A DNA stretch of 64,000 nucleotides from Sedimenticola_A sp040506425 (GCA_965224515.1 OZ245051.1:3596001-3660000), one strand, 5' to 3'; counted from the first letter of the stretch, positions 1-8,158 are shown. Made by a program: numbers and translations. Notes: generated from the letters alone by a model not told the origin.

Positions 1-1680
1 ACCTTCTTTTTCCTCAATTTTTTGATTCTGTGACCGTTCTTCTGCCATATCCAGCATTTGCCTATGCAAGTGCTGGTCAAAAAAGCATAGGTCAGGAATG
101 AAGTTAACAATCCCAGCTTCAATGAAAGGCATTAAAGTAAGCAGCAGCAGCACATTTTTCAATGTTTGTTGCTTATACTGGTGAGGTGATTGCGTGGGAC
201 TAAATTCCGGTTTGACAGAAGCAGGATTAATAAAAGGATGCTGAATTATTATTTCATCAAAATAAGGCGTAAAACCTAGTGCGAACATAGAAATAACTCT
301 AGGATCCACTATCCCTGTATATAACGCTCTTAATACATTATCAGGCGTTGGCAACAAACTGAGTATATCGGTATCAACAGGCCACAAAAACCCATAAAGC
401 TCATGAATCTCTTTTACCTGATCATTACTCAACTCCCGTCTGACATCATCCCATGTTTTACCTTTGTTAAGACCAAGAATGTCATTTACGCCATTATATA
501 AAGTAAGATTCCGCTCACGAATACTCAATACTTCCCATGTAGGTCTTTCGTCTTCGCTCTTATTCATGCAACATTTTTTAAACTTCTTTCCACTACCACA
601 ACCGCATGGATCGTTTCTACCCAGCTTCTCCTTTTTTACGGTCTTTTTTAAGTATTTATTTTCAGGAGTGGTGCGACCAAACGCATCCTGATAATAGGTG
701 CTACCATCTTCATAACCAACATACATTTCTCCACCGTAGTGCCACAATTCATCTTCCGGCGGTAGCAATACACTCTTTAATTCTGACCATACCTTTGTTA
801 TGTATTTTTCAGGGAATAACCAATCTTTATCAGGAGCAGCAATATATCTTCGCGCCCTCTTTTTCAGTATAAAATTAATTGCACTTACATTTTCATCACT
901 AAGAAAACGAGATCTGATAAATGCATCTGTTCGAACCATGCTATTTCTAACGAAATTCGCATTGGTACGCTTTTCAGTTGGATCTTGTTCATCAGGGCTC
1001 TTTGCATATTCATAATTTGTGAGAATCAAACAATGATCCATATCCAAAGGAAAGAGAGTTTGAGTTCCCTTGAAAACTATTGATGGGTCATTAGGATATG
1101 CACATTGTTCAATCCCAGGTGGATATGCATAGTTGTATACCGTCACTGGGTGATCGGTTAGAATGAATTTAACAGATGAGTTATTTGCTGAAACAATTTC
1201 ACGAACACCTTCACTCCAGATCGTGCAATGCAAATTTCTTATCGCTTGCATTTCCATCATTAAATCTACTTGCCCAAGATTTGGATAATGATTATTAATC
1301 CAATCGAGTCCTTTCGGCGTTCGAATTTTTTGAGAATCAATATACGAAAAAAAATCTGAAAAATGATGGTGCCATCCAGAAATATCTTCATCAATAAATG
1401 CCCGTACCGCCCTAGCACCAGTATCATCAATTTTTCCAAATAGCCTGCGCTCTATTTCATCGTTGATATATTCGCCAAAAATAGTTGTATAAAGATCAGT
1501 TTCAAAGAAGCACTGAGATGTTGGTCTCATGCTAGTTTCATTCATCGTAATTACTCTGCCATCAGGAAGTCGTTTCGTGTCAGGAGTAAGATCTAAATAA
1601 TGAAGCTGATTTGAATAACTTAAGAGAAATCCTCTTTGATACCATTGAGGAACATAGTGGTTATCTCTTGTTTCAGACAT
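1..1680 (-). CDS. DUF4238 protein with SEC-C zinc motif (partial)
   Basis: The minus strand is open from an ATG at 1680 to the window edge, giving at least 560 residues, so the 3' end is missing. I translated it directly. The N-terminus starts MSETRDNHYVPQWYQRGF, which matches the 'HYVPQ-YLR-F' opening of DUF4238 proteins. About 370 residues in there is a SEC-C motif (GRNDPCGCGSGKKFKKCC), a zinc-binding tail known from SecA and many accessory proteins. The ~180 residues after it continue without a domain I recognise. DUF4238 proteins have no firm function; many lie in mobile or defence-rich regions, as here. The start is 60 bp from the inverted repeat of the neighbouring IS, so the insertion probably split or replaced its promoter region. 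AT-rich compared with the core genes to the right. Confidence 0.85.
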   Translation of the reverse strand, partial: MSETRDNHYVPQWYQRGFLLSYSNQLHYLDLTPDTKRLPDGRVITMNETSMRPTSQCFFETDLYTTIFGEYINDEIERRLFGKIDDTGARAVRAFIDEDISGWHHHFSDFFSYIDSQKIRTPKGLDWINNHYPNLGQVDLMMEMQAIRNLHCTIWSEGVREIVSANNSSVKFILTDHPVTVYNYAYPPGIEQCAYPNDPSIVFKGTQTLFPLDMDHCLILTNYEYAKSPDEQDPTEKRTNANFVRNSMVRTDAFIRSRFLSDENVSAINFILKKRARRYIAAPDKDWLFPEKYITKVWSELKSVLLPPEDELWHYGGEMYVGYEDGSTYYQDAFGRTTPENKYLKKTVKKEKLGRNDPCGCGSGKKFKKCCMNKSEDERPTWEVLSIRERNLTLYNGVNDILGLNKGKTWDDVRRELSNDQVKEIHELYGFLWPVDTDILSLLPTPDNVLRALYTGIVDPRVISMFALGFTPYFDEIIIQHPFINPASVKPEFSPTQSPHQYKQQTLKNVLLLLTLMPFIEAGIVNFIPDLCFFDQHLHRQMLDMAEERSQNQKIEEKEG

Positions 1681-1752
1681 CGATTGATATTCTGCATTTA
1701 GAAATAATTATTTTCATATTCACTCATATCCGCTTTGTATATGGACTCCTCC

Positions 1753-1972
1753 TGTTTAGCAAGAAGACCTTATCCAGACATAAGACGCGTATGTATATTC
1801 GGTTTTTTAGTGGAGGGGCTACCTCCTAACCCTACATGTATGCGCACCTTGATCTCTCTTTGGGTCGATGGGCTCTAGGGCCTCAAAGCGGAGCAGAATC
1901 TATCAAGGTGGATAGCTTTATCTGAAATTGGCTTGCTCGCTGAACCTGGTGACTCCTTTTCCTAAGCCTTCT
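1753..1972 (-). ncRNA. candidate IS1111 guide (bridge/seek) RNA region
   Basis: This 220-bp stretch lies inside the IS, between the passenger ORF and the left inverted repeat, and has no credible coding frame. In IS1111-group elements the structured RNA that pairs with donor and target DNA comes from the non-coding part downstream of the transposase. The assignment rests on position only; I did not fold it or identify the guide loops. Confidence 0.35.
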
Positions 1973-2233
1973 TTACTCTTTCAATCCAATAAGGGAGTCA
2001 ATCCCCTCACTGAGTATTGTTTTCTTCACTTCTGCCAAAGCTGCATTATCCGTCTCGAAGGGATCATCCCAGACGGTTGAGTTATTGAACTCATCAACCA
2101 CTTCTAATATCCAACCACCGTTTTCATGCTCATAGATATCAACTTGGACGGCTTTACCACCACTCGATATTTCTTGGCAAAGTGGCGACATCTTGACTTC
2201 AAACTCTTCATTCATGGATAGGCTCTCATTCAA
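1973..2233 (-). CDS. small acidic protein carried inside the IS
   Basis: An 86-residue acidic protein, starting 5 bp after the transposase stop codon and lying inside the IS inverted repeats. ATG codons at residues 1, 7 and 15 are all possible; the second (2215) has a GAGAG stretch at good spacing. The sequence is compact, with no membrane segment, and its centre reads like a small beta sheet (VQVDIYEHENGGWILEVVDE). I have the impression of related short proteins ending in 'EGIDSLIG' in other gammaproteobacteria but cannot name the family. Its position makes it either a passenger gene or an accessory gene of the transposon. Function unknown. Confidence 0.6.
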   Translation of the reverse strand: MNESLSMNEEFEVKMSPLCQEISSGGKAVQVDIYEHENGGWILEVVDEFNNSTVWDDPFETDNAALAEVKKTILSEGIDSLIGLKE

Positions 2234-2238
2234 TTAAC

Positions 2239-3285
2239 TCACGCAGCCAAAAGCGGCTGACTACCATATTGACGATTATATTCTCCACCCTTGGTTAGCA
2301 GCGCCCATGCGGTTCTAACATTCTTATTTGCCAATGCCACTGATGCCTTTCCATAGCCTGCACGAGACACAAGTTCTAACAACCATTTATCTTTTGGCGT
2401 TTTGGGCTCTTTAACTCGGTGGATATAGGCTCTGGCTCCCTGTATTAGAACAGATCGTAATCGTTTGTTGGCAATCTTTTTACTTAGGCCAACCATAGTA
2501 GTTTTGCCACCACTACTATACTGCTTGGGCGTCAAACCGAGGTACGCTGAAAATTCTCTGCCCGATTGAAACGCTTCGCCTGAACCCAGTGTCGAAAATA
2601 GCAATACCGCACTGATGGGGCCAACACCTTCAATCGCCGTCAGCGCATGACAAGCTTGATTCTGTTTAACCAGAGCCTTTATCTGACCATCAAGAAAACT
2701 AATGTCTTCACGTAACTGGCAAAGACGATCATGCAGCAGGTTCAGTGTTGGCCGGTACATGTCTGGCAATTCATTCTCTCCATCTTCCAAAATGCGGGGA
2801 ACATTCTCGTGCAAGGCGCTGAACCCTTGTCGAATAACGATCCCAAATTCCATCAATAATCCACGAAGGTGGTTGGATAGCGCTGTGCGCTCCTGAACCA
2901 GAAATTCCCTTGAGCGCTGAACAGATTGCATGCCCTGTTGTTCAACGCTCTTCAATGGTGCTACTTTGATGTTGGGACGAACAGCGCATTCAGCAACTGC
3001 TAACGCATCATTTTTATCGGTCTTATGGCCTTGGCGGTAAGGAGTAACTGCCATCGCTGGCAGTATCTTTATCTGATGGCCGAAACCGATTGCCTGTCTT
3101 GCCCAGTAATGTGCCGAAGCACAAGCTTCAAACGCCACCAATGAAGGCTTCTGTTTCGCTAGAAAACTCGCAAACTTAGCACGCGAAAAATCCTTGTTCA
3201 TCCTTTCCTTGTTAGCCGCTGATACCACTGATACGCGAATGACATTTTTTGCTAAATCGACCCCAATAGTTTGTAAAGTACCCAT
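2239..3285 (-). CDS. IS110-family transposase (DEDD recombinase)
   Basis: A 348-residue DEDD transposase. The N-terminal RuvC-like domain shows GVDLAKN (first Asp), FEACASAHYWA (Glu) and TDKNDA (Asp pair). The C-terminal Transposase_20 domain has IEGVGPISAVLLF followed by YLGLTPKQYSSGGK, where the catalytic serine of this family lies. IS110 enzymes use both domains to recombine DNA under the direction of a guide RNA. Length is normal and the frame intact, so the copy may be active. The start is supported by GAGGG eight bases upstream of the ATG. The element lies between the DUF4238 gene and the AbiE toxin gene. Confidence 0.93.
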   Translation of the reverse strand: MGTLQTIGVDLAKNVIRVSVVSAANKERMNKDFSRAKFASFLAKQKPSLVAFEACASAHYWARQAIGFGHQIKILPAMAVTPYRQGHKTDKNDALAVAECAVRPNIKVAPLKSVEQQGMQSVQRSREFLVQERTALSNHLRGLLMEFGIVIRQGFSALHENVPRILEDGENELPDMYRPTLNLLHDRLCQLREDISFLDGQIKALVKQNQACHALTAIEGVGPISAVLLFSTLGSGEAFQSGREFSAYLGLTPKQYSSGGKTTMVGLSKKIANKRLRSVLIQGARAYIHRVKEPKTPKDKWLLELVSRAGYGKASVALANKNVRTAWALLTKGGEYNRQYGSQPLLAA

Positions 3286-3468
3286 GTATGAATCCCTCTT
3301 TATTCATCGTCAGTCCTGGCAACCTACTGCTGTAGGTTGGAGGAGTCCATACATTGGGTTGACATCCCCCGTTAAGTGGTTGTTTATATTAGCGACTACT
3401 CGGCTGGATTGGATACCTGCTGTTCACTATCTGACATAGTCAGTCAAACGAAATCCAATTCACTACAA

Positions 3469-4446
3469 TCAATCAAGAGGCAGTCCTCTATGCGCCCGAA
3501 CATGCTTCACTTTCCATAGTAACTGAGGATGTTGCCTGATTCGCGCTGCCAGATCATCGTCTCCGGTCAAAAGTTCTGGAGCAATGTCACCTTGTTCATT
3601 TACTCGCACCAGAAATTCACCCTCATGGTCCTCGAAAGGCAATACTAGCCCTACACGTTCACGGCACTCATGTACCAGTTGCTCAATCCACGCATTCATA
3701 TCATCCACCGCAGGAACAACATTCCGACTTAAAACGGGCACTAATTGTCGCTGAAGCTCCTTATGATCACAGCCAATATCTTCTGGTGACACGGTTCGCC
3801 AGTCTCTTCGGCTACAGGCGCCATACACAACAAAGCCCAATCTCAATTTGTCACGATCCAGATCATCGCGACCAAGTAGTGCATGTGCATCAAAAAGGTC
3901 ACGGCTGGCATGCCTGGTAAAGAGTGCGCTGAGTTTACCTGCCGCAAGTTCATGGATATCGAGTACGGGTATGTCCCGTGCCATAAATGATCCCACCGGA
4001 TGGGAATCCCGCACCTGGGTTGGCCACAGCGGAACACGCAAGGTGAATACCACGTCGATCTCAAGATTGGCGTTACGATTAAGGGCGTTCGTATAACCCA
4101 ATCGCCATTTGCCACCGGCATGTGCATTCGGTACACGCCGGAGCGTGAATCCTTCACGCCTGCAGATCGCAGTTATTGCCTGCTCAACCTTTTCCCGTTC
4201 GGCGAGCATCACTTCACGATCCGCGGACCCCACATAGTTCAGATCGATATCGACGGAGAGCCGAGGCAAATTGAACACAAACAGATTCAGAGCTGTGCCC
4301 CCTTTCAATACCATGCGATCTTTGAGAAATGGGTGACTGCGAAACGCATTCAGCAATTCGACCAGGCGGATCACCTTGTCCAGGGTTTCCAGTGGAAATC
4401 CGGTCGCCGCCGCTTCGGCCTGGAGGTCTTTAAGCGATAGATTCAC
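3469..4446 (-). CDS. abiEii: AbiEii/AbiGii-type nucleotidyltransferase toxin
   Basis: Toxin of a type IV AbiE toxin-antitoxin pair, about 325 residues. The nucleotidyltransferase core is visible near the N-terminus: LKGGTALNL followed some 12 residues later by SVDIDLNY, the GG-x-D-x-D metal-binding pattern. AbiEii-like enzymes transfer nucleotides to tRNA acceptor ends or other targets and arrest growth, which can abort phage infection. I place the start at GTG 4446, because GGAGGAGG precedes it and it overlaps the antitoxin stop as GTGA, typical of a coupled pair; an ATG at 4461 is also in frame. The gene is intact. Confidence 0.9.
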   Translation of the reverse strand: MNLSLKDLQAEAAATGFPLETLDKVIRLVELLNAFRSHPFLKDRMVLKGGTALNLFVFNLPRLSVDIDLNYVGSADREVMLAEREKVEQAITAICRREGFTLRRVPNAHAGGKWRLGYTNALNRNANLEIDVVFTLRVPLWPTQVRDSHPVGSFMARDIPVLDIHELAAGKLSALFTRHASRDLFDAHALLGRDDLDRDKLRLGFVVYGACSRRDWRTVSPEDIGCDHKELQRQLVPVLSRNVVPAVDDMNAWIEQLVHECRERVGLVLPFEDHEGEFLVRVNEQGDIAPELLTGDDDLAARIRQHPQLLWKVKHVRAHRGLPLD

Positions 4447-5249
4447 CTGGCCTCCTCCCATGTATGCTCAAGGACAGCCGGCGGTACAACGAGGTTCCAG
4501 GAGGGAACCAGCTTGCCGGCTGTTCGGCGGCTACGTTCCAGATAACAAGGCTGCTTGGGGATGTGCTTACGCAGCAACACCAAATGGGATTCATCCACCA
4601 TCAGTGCATCACGGTGTTGTTCGAGAAAGAACCCAACCTTTGCCACTGCGGTTGCACTACGCAACTTCAACGTATAGTCGATCACCTGATCCAGATCGAA
4701 GTACTCCACTGACTCAAGCGATCGCCAAACCTCCTCCCAACCACCACCCAGATCCGGGCGGACCAGCACATCGACCAGGGTACGCTCCAGAGTGGTCACG
4801 CGAACCTCTCCTCCAGCATGCCGTTGATTCGTGACCCCGAACAGTTCGGCCTGCTGGGCTTGCAGCACCTTGGGGAACGGGATGGCAGCGAATTCCTGCC
4901 CGCGAAAGACGAAAGGCCGTCGGGCATTCCGGGTGAGATATGTAAACCGATGATGCACAGAATATGCCTTGCCGTGAAACTGCAATGCACTGTGATAGGC
5001 CAGGACTGCATCCTCTGCGAGTTGCCCTGCCAACAGGTAGGGATCAACCGGGTAGTCCTCGGGAGTGAAACCTCTGGGAACGACGGCATACAGGCCACGG
5101 CGGAGCCGCAGCAGATGCCCTGCCTTGACGTGATAGGCAAGCAGCGCCTCCCGTGTCTTCGTCCGGTGCGAGCCGGTTGATTCCAGGAAGGCCGCGAAGG
5201 CCTCATGCCGAAATACCGGATTCTCGCTGAAAAAGTCTTGAACCCTCAT
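4443..5249 (-). CDS. abiEi: AbiEi-family antitoxin / autorepressor
   Basis: Antitoxin partner of the downstream nucleotidyltransferase, about 268 residues from the ATG at 5249; the frame is open to 5330, but that extension crosses the operator repeats. The N-terminus (DFFSENPVFRHEAFAAFL, then LLRLRRGLYAVV) has the winged-helix pattern of AbiEi proteins, which bind their own promoter. The rest (RRPFVFRGQEFAAIPF, VTTLERTLVDVLVRPDLGGG) matches the C-terminal antitoxin domain. AbiEi works as a transcriptional repressor and as an antitoxin. Two imperfect direct repeats upstream (5282-5379) are the likely operators. Confidence 0.9.
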   Translation of the reverse strand: MRVQDFFSENPVFRHEAFAAFLESTGSHRTKTREALLAYHVKAGHLLRLRRGLYAVVPRGFTPEDYPVDPYLLAGQLAEDAVLAYHSALQFHGKAYSVHHRFTYLTRNARRPFVFRGQEFAAIPFPKVLQAQQAELFGVTNQRHAGGEVRVTTLERTLVDVLVRPDLGGGWEEVWRSLESVEYFDLDQVIDYTLKLRSATAVAKVGFFLEQHRDALMVDESHLVLLRKHIPKQPCYLERSRRTAGKLVPSWNLVVPPAVLEHTWEEAR

Positions 5250-5281
5250 GACCACCACACTTAATTGACAATATATGTCGC

Positions 5282-5379
5282 TACACCTAAATAATTTAGG
5301 GGTATAGACTGACTTTGTCAACCAACCCAAGCACTTGTCAATTCATGCTGTTACACCTAACAAATCCTGGGGTTTTGAC
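5282..5379 (-). promoter_or_regulatory. tandem operator repeats upstream of abiEi
   Basis: The pattern TACACCTAA-N2-AAT-N3-GGGGT-N-T-N-GA starts at 5282 and again at 5352, exactly 70 bp apart. The first copy contains a 15-bp palindrome, CCTAAATAATTTAGG (5286-5300). Just after the second copy lies GACAA-N3-TTGTC (5377-5389). Known AbiEi proteins repress by binding paired repeats in their promoter, so these are good candidate operators. Confidence 0.6.
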
Positions 5380-5464
5380 AAGAATTGTCCAATATCGAAG
5401 CGTGGACTTTGGATGAACAACAGTAGCTTAAAAAATAATATTGCATGGATTTTTACTAATATTA

Positions 5465-5502
5465 TTGTCATATATACCGATAGAGGCTACATTTTCTATC
5501 GG
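5465..5502 (+). promoter_or_regulatory. promoter and hairpin/operator of the DUF6088 gene
   Basis: A possible -35 (TTGTCA, 5465-5470) and -10 (TACATT, 5488-5493) are 17 bp apart. A perfect inverted repeat, CCGATAG (5477-5483) and CTATCGG (5496-5502), spans the -10 and runs into the ribosome binding site GGAGGA (5501-5506). It could be a protein operator for autoregulation or an mRNA hairpin that covers the ribosome site. Confidence 0.45.
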
Positions 5503-5513
5503 AGGAAATGGCT

Positions 5514-6095
5514 ATGAAACGTTTAGATCAGCTGAAAAGGCACCTGCGCCCTGGTCGTGTGTACCGGCGCGCGGATCTGGCTCAATGGTCGAAAAGTGTT
5601 GACCGGCATCTGCGTGAACTTGTTGATGAGAGTGTGCTGCAGAAGCTTCAGAACGGACTGTATTACTACCCTAAGGCCTCCGTATTTGGTCGGGTACCGG
5701 CAGACGAGCGAGAGCTGGTGCGCAGATTCCTGAAAGAGGATGACTTTCTGCTCACCTCACCGAACGCCTACAACACTCTGGGCCTGGGCACCACACAGCT
5801 CTATAACAGCCGTGTCGTCTACAACCACAAGCGCCATGGGCACTTCACACTGGGCGGCATCCCCTTCGAATTCCGTCGGAAACCCCGCTTTCCCCGGAAA
5901 CTTTCGGAAGAGTTCCTGCTTGTGGATCTTTTGAATAATCTGCCTACGCTCGCGGAAGACGCGGAAGCGCTTCGCACGCGTGCACACGCAAAAGCGAAAG
6001 AGCTGAACACCCGTAAGCTTCGAATGGCCGCCCGCGACTATGGCAAGGTCGCCACCCGCAAATTCTTCGACCAGGTATTGGCTGATGCCGTCTGA
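5514..6095 (+). CDS. DUF6088 (AbiEi-like) protein without adjacent toxin
   Basis: A 193-residue protein of the DUF6088 group, related to AbiEi antitoxins. The N-terminal winged helix reads RVYRRADLAQW, then LVDESVLQKLQNGLYYYPK, and the central region carries SPNAYNTLGLGTTQLYN. GGAGGA (5501-5506) is correctly placed for the ATG at 5514 and too close for the ATG at 5508. DUF6088 genes usually precede a nucleotidyltransferase toxin. Here the next gene is a hipB-like regulator, so the partner is missing, lost, or is the AbiEii at 3469, which already has its own AbiEi. Function as antitoxin or repressor is inferred from the family. Confidence 0.8.
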   Translation: MKRLDQLKRHLRPGRVYRRADLAQWSKSVDRHLRELVDESVLQKLQNGLYYYPKASVFGRVPADERELVRRFLKEDDFLLTSPNAYNTLGLGTTQLYNSRVVYNHKRHGHFTLGGIPFEFRRKPRFPRKLSEEFLLVDLLNNLPTLAEDAEALRTRAHAKAKELNTRKLRMAARDYGKVATRKFFDQVLADAV

Positions 6096-6254
6096 CCTCT
6101 ACCTGCATGAACGATCTGATTTTTCCGATCTGATCCGGCATGCGCCCCTTTCGAGGTCTTCTCTGCGCCGAATCAAACCAAGAAATCCCGGCATATAGAT
6201 GAATTATAGGTTGGCAGCATGAGACTTTTGCCTATGATATGAGGCTAATATTTA

Positions 6255-6369
6255 TATCGTACGTGATTTATATCTGGTTATTTCCTGGTAAACACAATAT
6301 TTTTCACGTACAGGACATTTTTGTTGATTCCTGCCAGATTTATTGCTATTTTTTATCGTACGGTATAAT
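6255..6369 (+). promoter_or_regulatory. hipBA promoter with repeated TATCGTACG sites
   Basis: The 9-mer TATCGTACG occurs at 6255-6263 and 6354-6362, and the inverted core TCACGTAC lies at 6304-6311. The second copy overlaps a consensus -10, TATAAT (6364-6369), some 15 bp before the hipB ATG. The E. coli HipB operator is TATCC-N8-GGATA, so these related sites are probably bound by the HipB here. Confidence 0.5.
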
Positions 6370-6384
6370 TTTTGGACAACAAAG

Positions 6385-6678
6385 ATGGCGAAGAACGACA
6401 TCTCTTACGGACAGATCAAGACGGCTGAAGACCTCGGCCAGTTGGTGCGCGCCCACCGGAAAGACAAAGGATTAACGCTCGAAACGGTCTCCGGACTCGG
6501 TAATCTGAGTACACGGTTTCTATCCGAGTTCGAACGCGGCAAGGAGACCGCCGAAATTGGAAAAATCCTGAAGGCTTTGCGGACCCTGGGTCTGGACGTC
6601 ATCGTTCAACCAAGGGGAGGGGCAACCCCTTCCTCTCACGCTACGCACCCGACCAAAACCGGGACAGATAAATCATGA
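6385..6678 (+). CDS. hipB: HipB-like XRE-family antitoxin
   Basis: A 97-residue helix-turn-helix protein from the ATG at 6385 (MAKND); an upstream in-frame ATG at 6343 would add 14 residues and cross the promoter. The XRE domain reads LGQLVRAHRKDKGLTLETVS, then NLSTRFLSEFERGKETAEIG. The C-terminal tail is Ser/Thr/Pro rich and probably flexible. The stop overlaps the hipA start by 4 bp (ATGA), so the two are translationally coupled. HipB proteins bind DNA as dimers, repress the operon and hold HipA inactive. Confidence 0.9.
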   Translation: MAKNDISYGQIKTAEDLGQLVRAHRKDKGLTLETVSGLGNLSTRFLSEFERGKETAEIGKILKALRTLGLDVIVQPRGGATPSSHATHPTKTGTDKS

Positions 6679-7982
6679 TCGACCCGGATGCACTCAATGT
6701 CTGGTTTGAAGATCACCTGGTGGGATACTTGTGGCGAAATCCAGTGGGCGCCATTGGATTTCGTTATGAGCCCGATTGGATCAATGCCGGTGGTTTCGCC
6801 GATGGGAGCGAGGCGAGGGCCGCGCGCCAGGGATGGCGTGGTTGCGGCTTTGCAATCTCACGTACACTTCCACTCATAGCAGAAGACTTTCCCGCCGAAG
6901 ACAGCGTTGCTCATCGTTTTTTTGCCAACCTGCTACCCGAGGGTGGTGTTCGGGATCACATTGTTCGTGATCTGAAAATCCCCAATACCGATTTTGACTT
7001 GTTGCGCGCCATCGGTGGAGAGTGCGCTGGCGCACTCTCTATCTTGTCTGTAGACAGGAATCCGTCAGAAGATCGAAGTTACCGCCCACTCCCGGATAAG
7101 GAATTGGCCAGTCTGATCGCCCGGCGCGGCCAAATTTATGCTGCTTGGCCGAAGCATAAACGACCTAGGTTATCACTGGCCGGGGCGCAGGATAAATGTC
7201 CCGTGTTGATCCGGGACGGTCACTATTTCCTCCCCGAGGGCGAAGCACCCACCAGTCATATCTTGAAATTCGAGTTGACGGACTATCGTCATCTGCCAGC
7301 CTATGAGACATTTACCAGCCATCTGGCCAGACAAATCGGCTTGCCCGTCGTTGATATTGAATTGCATTCCATTGAAAAGCGTTTCTATGCGCAGATTGAG
7401 CGCTATGATCGCGTATGGGATGAACGCGGTGAAGTACAACGTCTGCACCAGGAAGACTTCTGCCAGGCCCTGGGGTACGGGCACGAAAAAAAATACCAGG
7501 ATTCCGGCGGCCCGACCTTTGCTGACTGCTACCAGTTGCTGCAGGATGCCTCGACTGATCCTGCTATTGATACACAAAACCTGCTGCGCTGGCAGATTTT
7601 CAATGTCCTGGCTGGCAACTCGGATGGCCATGCCAAGAACCTGTCTCTATTGTATTTACAAAACGGTGGGATTCGTCTCGCTCCCTTCTATGATCTGGTT
7701 TGTACACGCGCCATTGAACGCATCGATTACCATCTCGCCTTTGATGTCGGCGGGCAAAGAGACCCTGGGCAAATCACCACAGCACACTGGGATGCGCTGG
7801 CCAGACAATGCGACGTGGGCCCACGTTTCCTGGGGCGACTGCTGGAGGAGACTGCGGCCTCGTTACTGGAACAAATCGGTCAAACAAAGGCGTTGTTTGA
7901 AGCACAATACGGTGATTATCCGTCACTGCAGCGCATCGAACGTATTGTCACGCAACAATGCCGCCGTGCCGCCAGAATTTAA
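6675..7982 (+). CDS. hipA: HipA-family serine/threonine kinase toxin
   Basis: A 435-residue HipA kinase. The N-terminal Couple_hipA region ends in FFANLLPEG and GGECAGALSI. The kinase part has RLSLAGAQDK (Ser167 corresponds to the autophosphorylated serine of E. coli HipA), SHILKFE, the catalytic loop NSDGHAKN with Asp317, and the metal-binding FYDL with Asp340. E. coli HipA phosphorylates glutamyl-tRNA synthetase and induces persistence; the substrate here is unproven. All key residues are present, so the toxin looks functional. It is the last gene of the island before the tRNA remnant. Confidence 0.93.
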   Translation: MIDPDALNVWFEDHLVGYLWRNPVGAIGFRYEPDWINAGGFADGSEARAARQGWRGCGFAISRTLPLIAEDFPAEDSVAHRFFANLLPEGGVRDHIVRDLKIPNTDFDLLRAIGGECAGALSILSVDRNPSEDRSYRPLPDKELASLIARRGQIYAAWPKHKRPRLSLAGAQDKCPVLIRDGHYFLPEGEAPTSHILKFELTDYRHLPAYETFTSHLARQIGLPVVDIELHSIEKRFYAQIERYDRVWDERGEVQRLHQEDFCQALGYGHEKKYQDSGGPTFADCYQLLQDASTDPAIDTQNLLRWQIFNVLAGNSDGHAKNLSLLYLQNGGIRLAPFYDLVCTRAIERIDYHLAFDVGGQRDPGQITTAHWDALARQCDVGPRFLGRLLEETAASLLEQIGQTKALFEAQYGDYPSLQRIERIVTQQCRRAARI

Positions 7983-8129
7983 AGCAGCAAGCGTCCTGCG
8001 TACCCTAGAAAGTCAGGATCAGGACGGGCCAGCAGAGCAACGACAAGAATCAACGTGGAACGTGGGTGGAACGCAGCGAAATAATAAATTTGTAACGCGT
8101 TGTTTTATATAGACTATTTGCGATTCCAA

Positions 8130-8158
8130 TGGTAGTTCAAGTCCTCTTCTCGGCACCA
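8130..8158 (+). other. 3' remnant of a tRNA-Leu gene (island attachment scar)
   Basis: These 29 bases end in TTCAAGTCCTCTTCTCGGCACCA, with the T-loop, the 3' acceptor strand (TCTCGGC) and encoded ACCA of a tRNA whose 5' end would be GCCGAGA, typical of tRNA-Leu. The upstream bases do not form a T-stem or the rest of a tRNA. An intrinsic terminator follows at once. This is the pattern left when an element integrates at a tRNA 3' end; the intact tRNA-Leu should lie at the other end, left of the window. Confidence 0.7.

Larger units (their letters stand above)
1741..3350 (-). mobile_element. IS110-family (IS1111-type) insertion sequence
   Basis: A 12-bp perfect inverted repeat, ATGGACTCCTCC, lies at 1741-1752 and on the other strand at 3339-3350, bracketing an IS110-family transposase. 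Subterminal inverted repeats are the mark of the IS1111 subgroup; classic IS110 members lack them. About 54 bp separate the right-hand repeat from the transposase start. About 490 bp lie between the transposase stop and the left-hand repeat, and hold an 86-residue ORF plus 220 bp of non-coding DNA. In IS1111 elements the guide (bridge/seek) RNA is encoded downstream of the transposase, which fits this layout. True ends probably lie a few bases outside the repeats. An 8-bp-stem hairpin (3320-3339) abuts the right repeat. No target duplication was found. Confidence 0.8.

Noticed and set aside
3351..3468. Non-coding stretch upstream of the IS110 transposase as the guide-RNA region
   Set aside because: It lies outside the 12-bp inverted repeat at 3339-3350, so it belongs to the flanking DNA; the IS1111 layout places the guide RNA at the other end.
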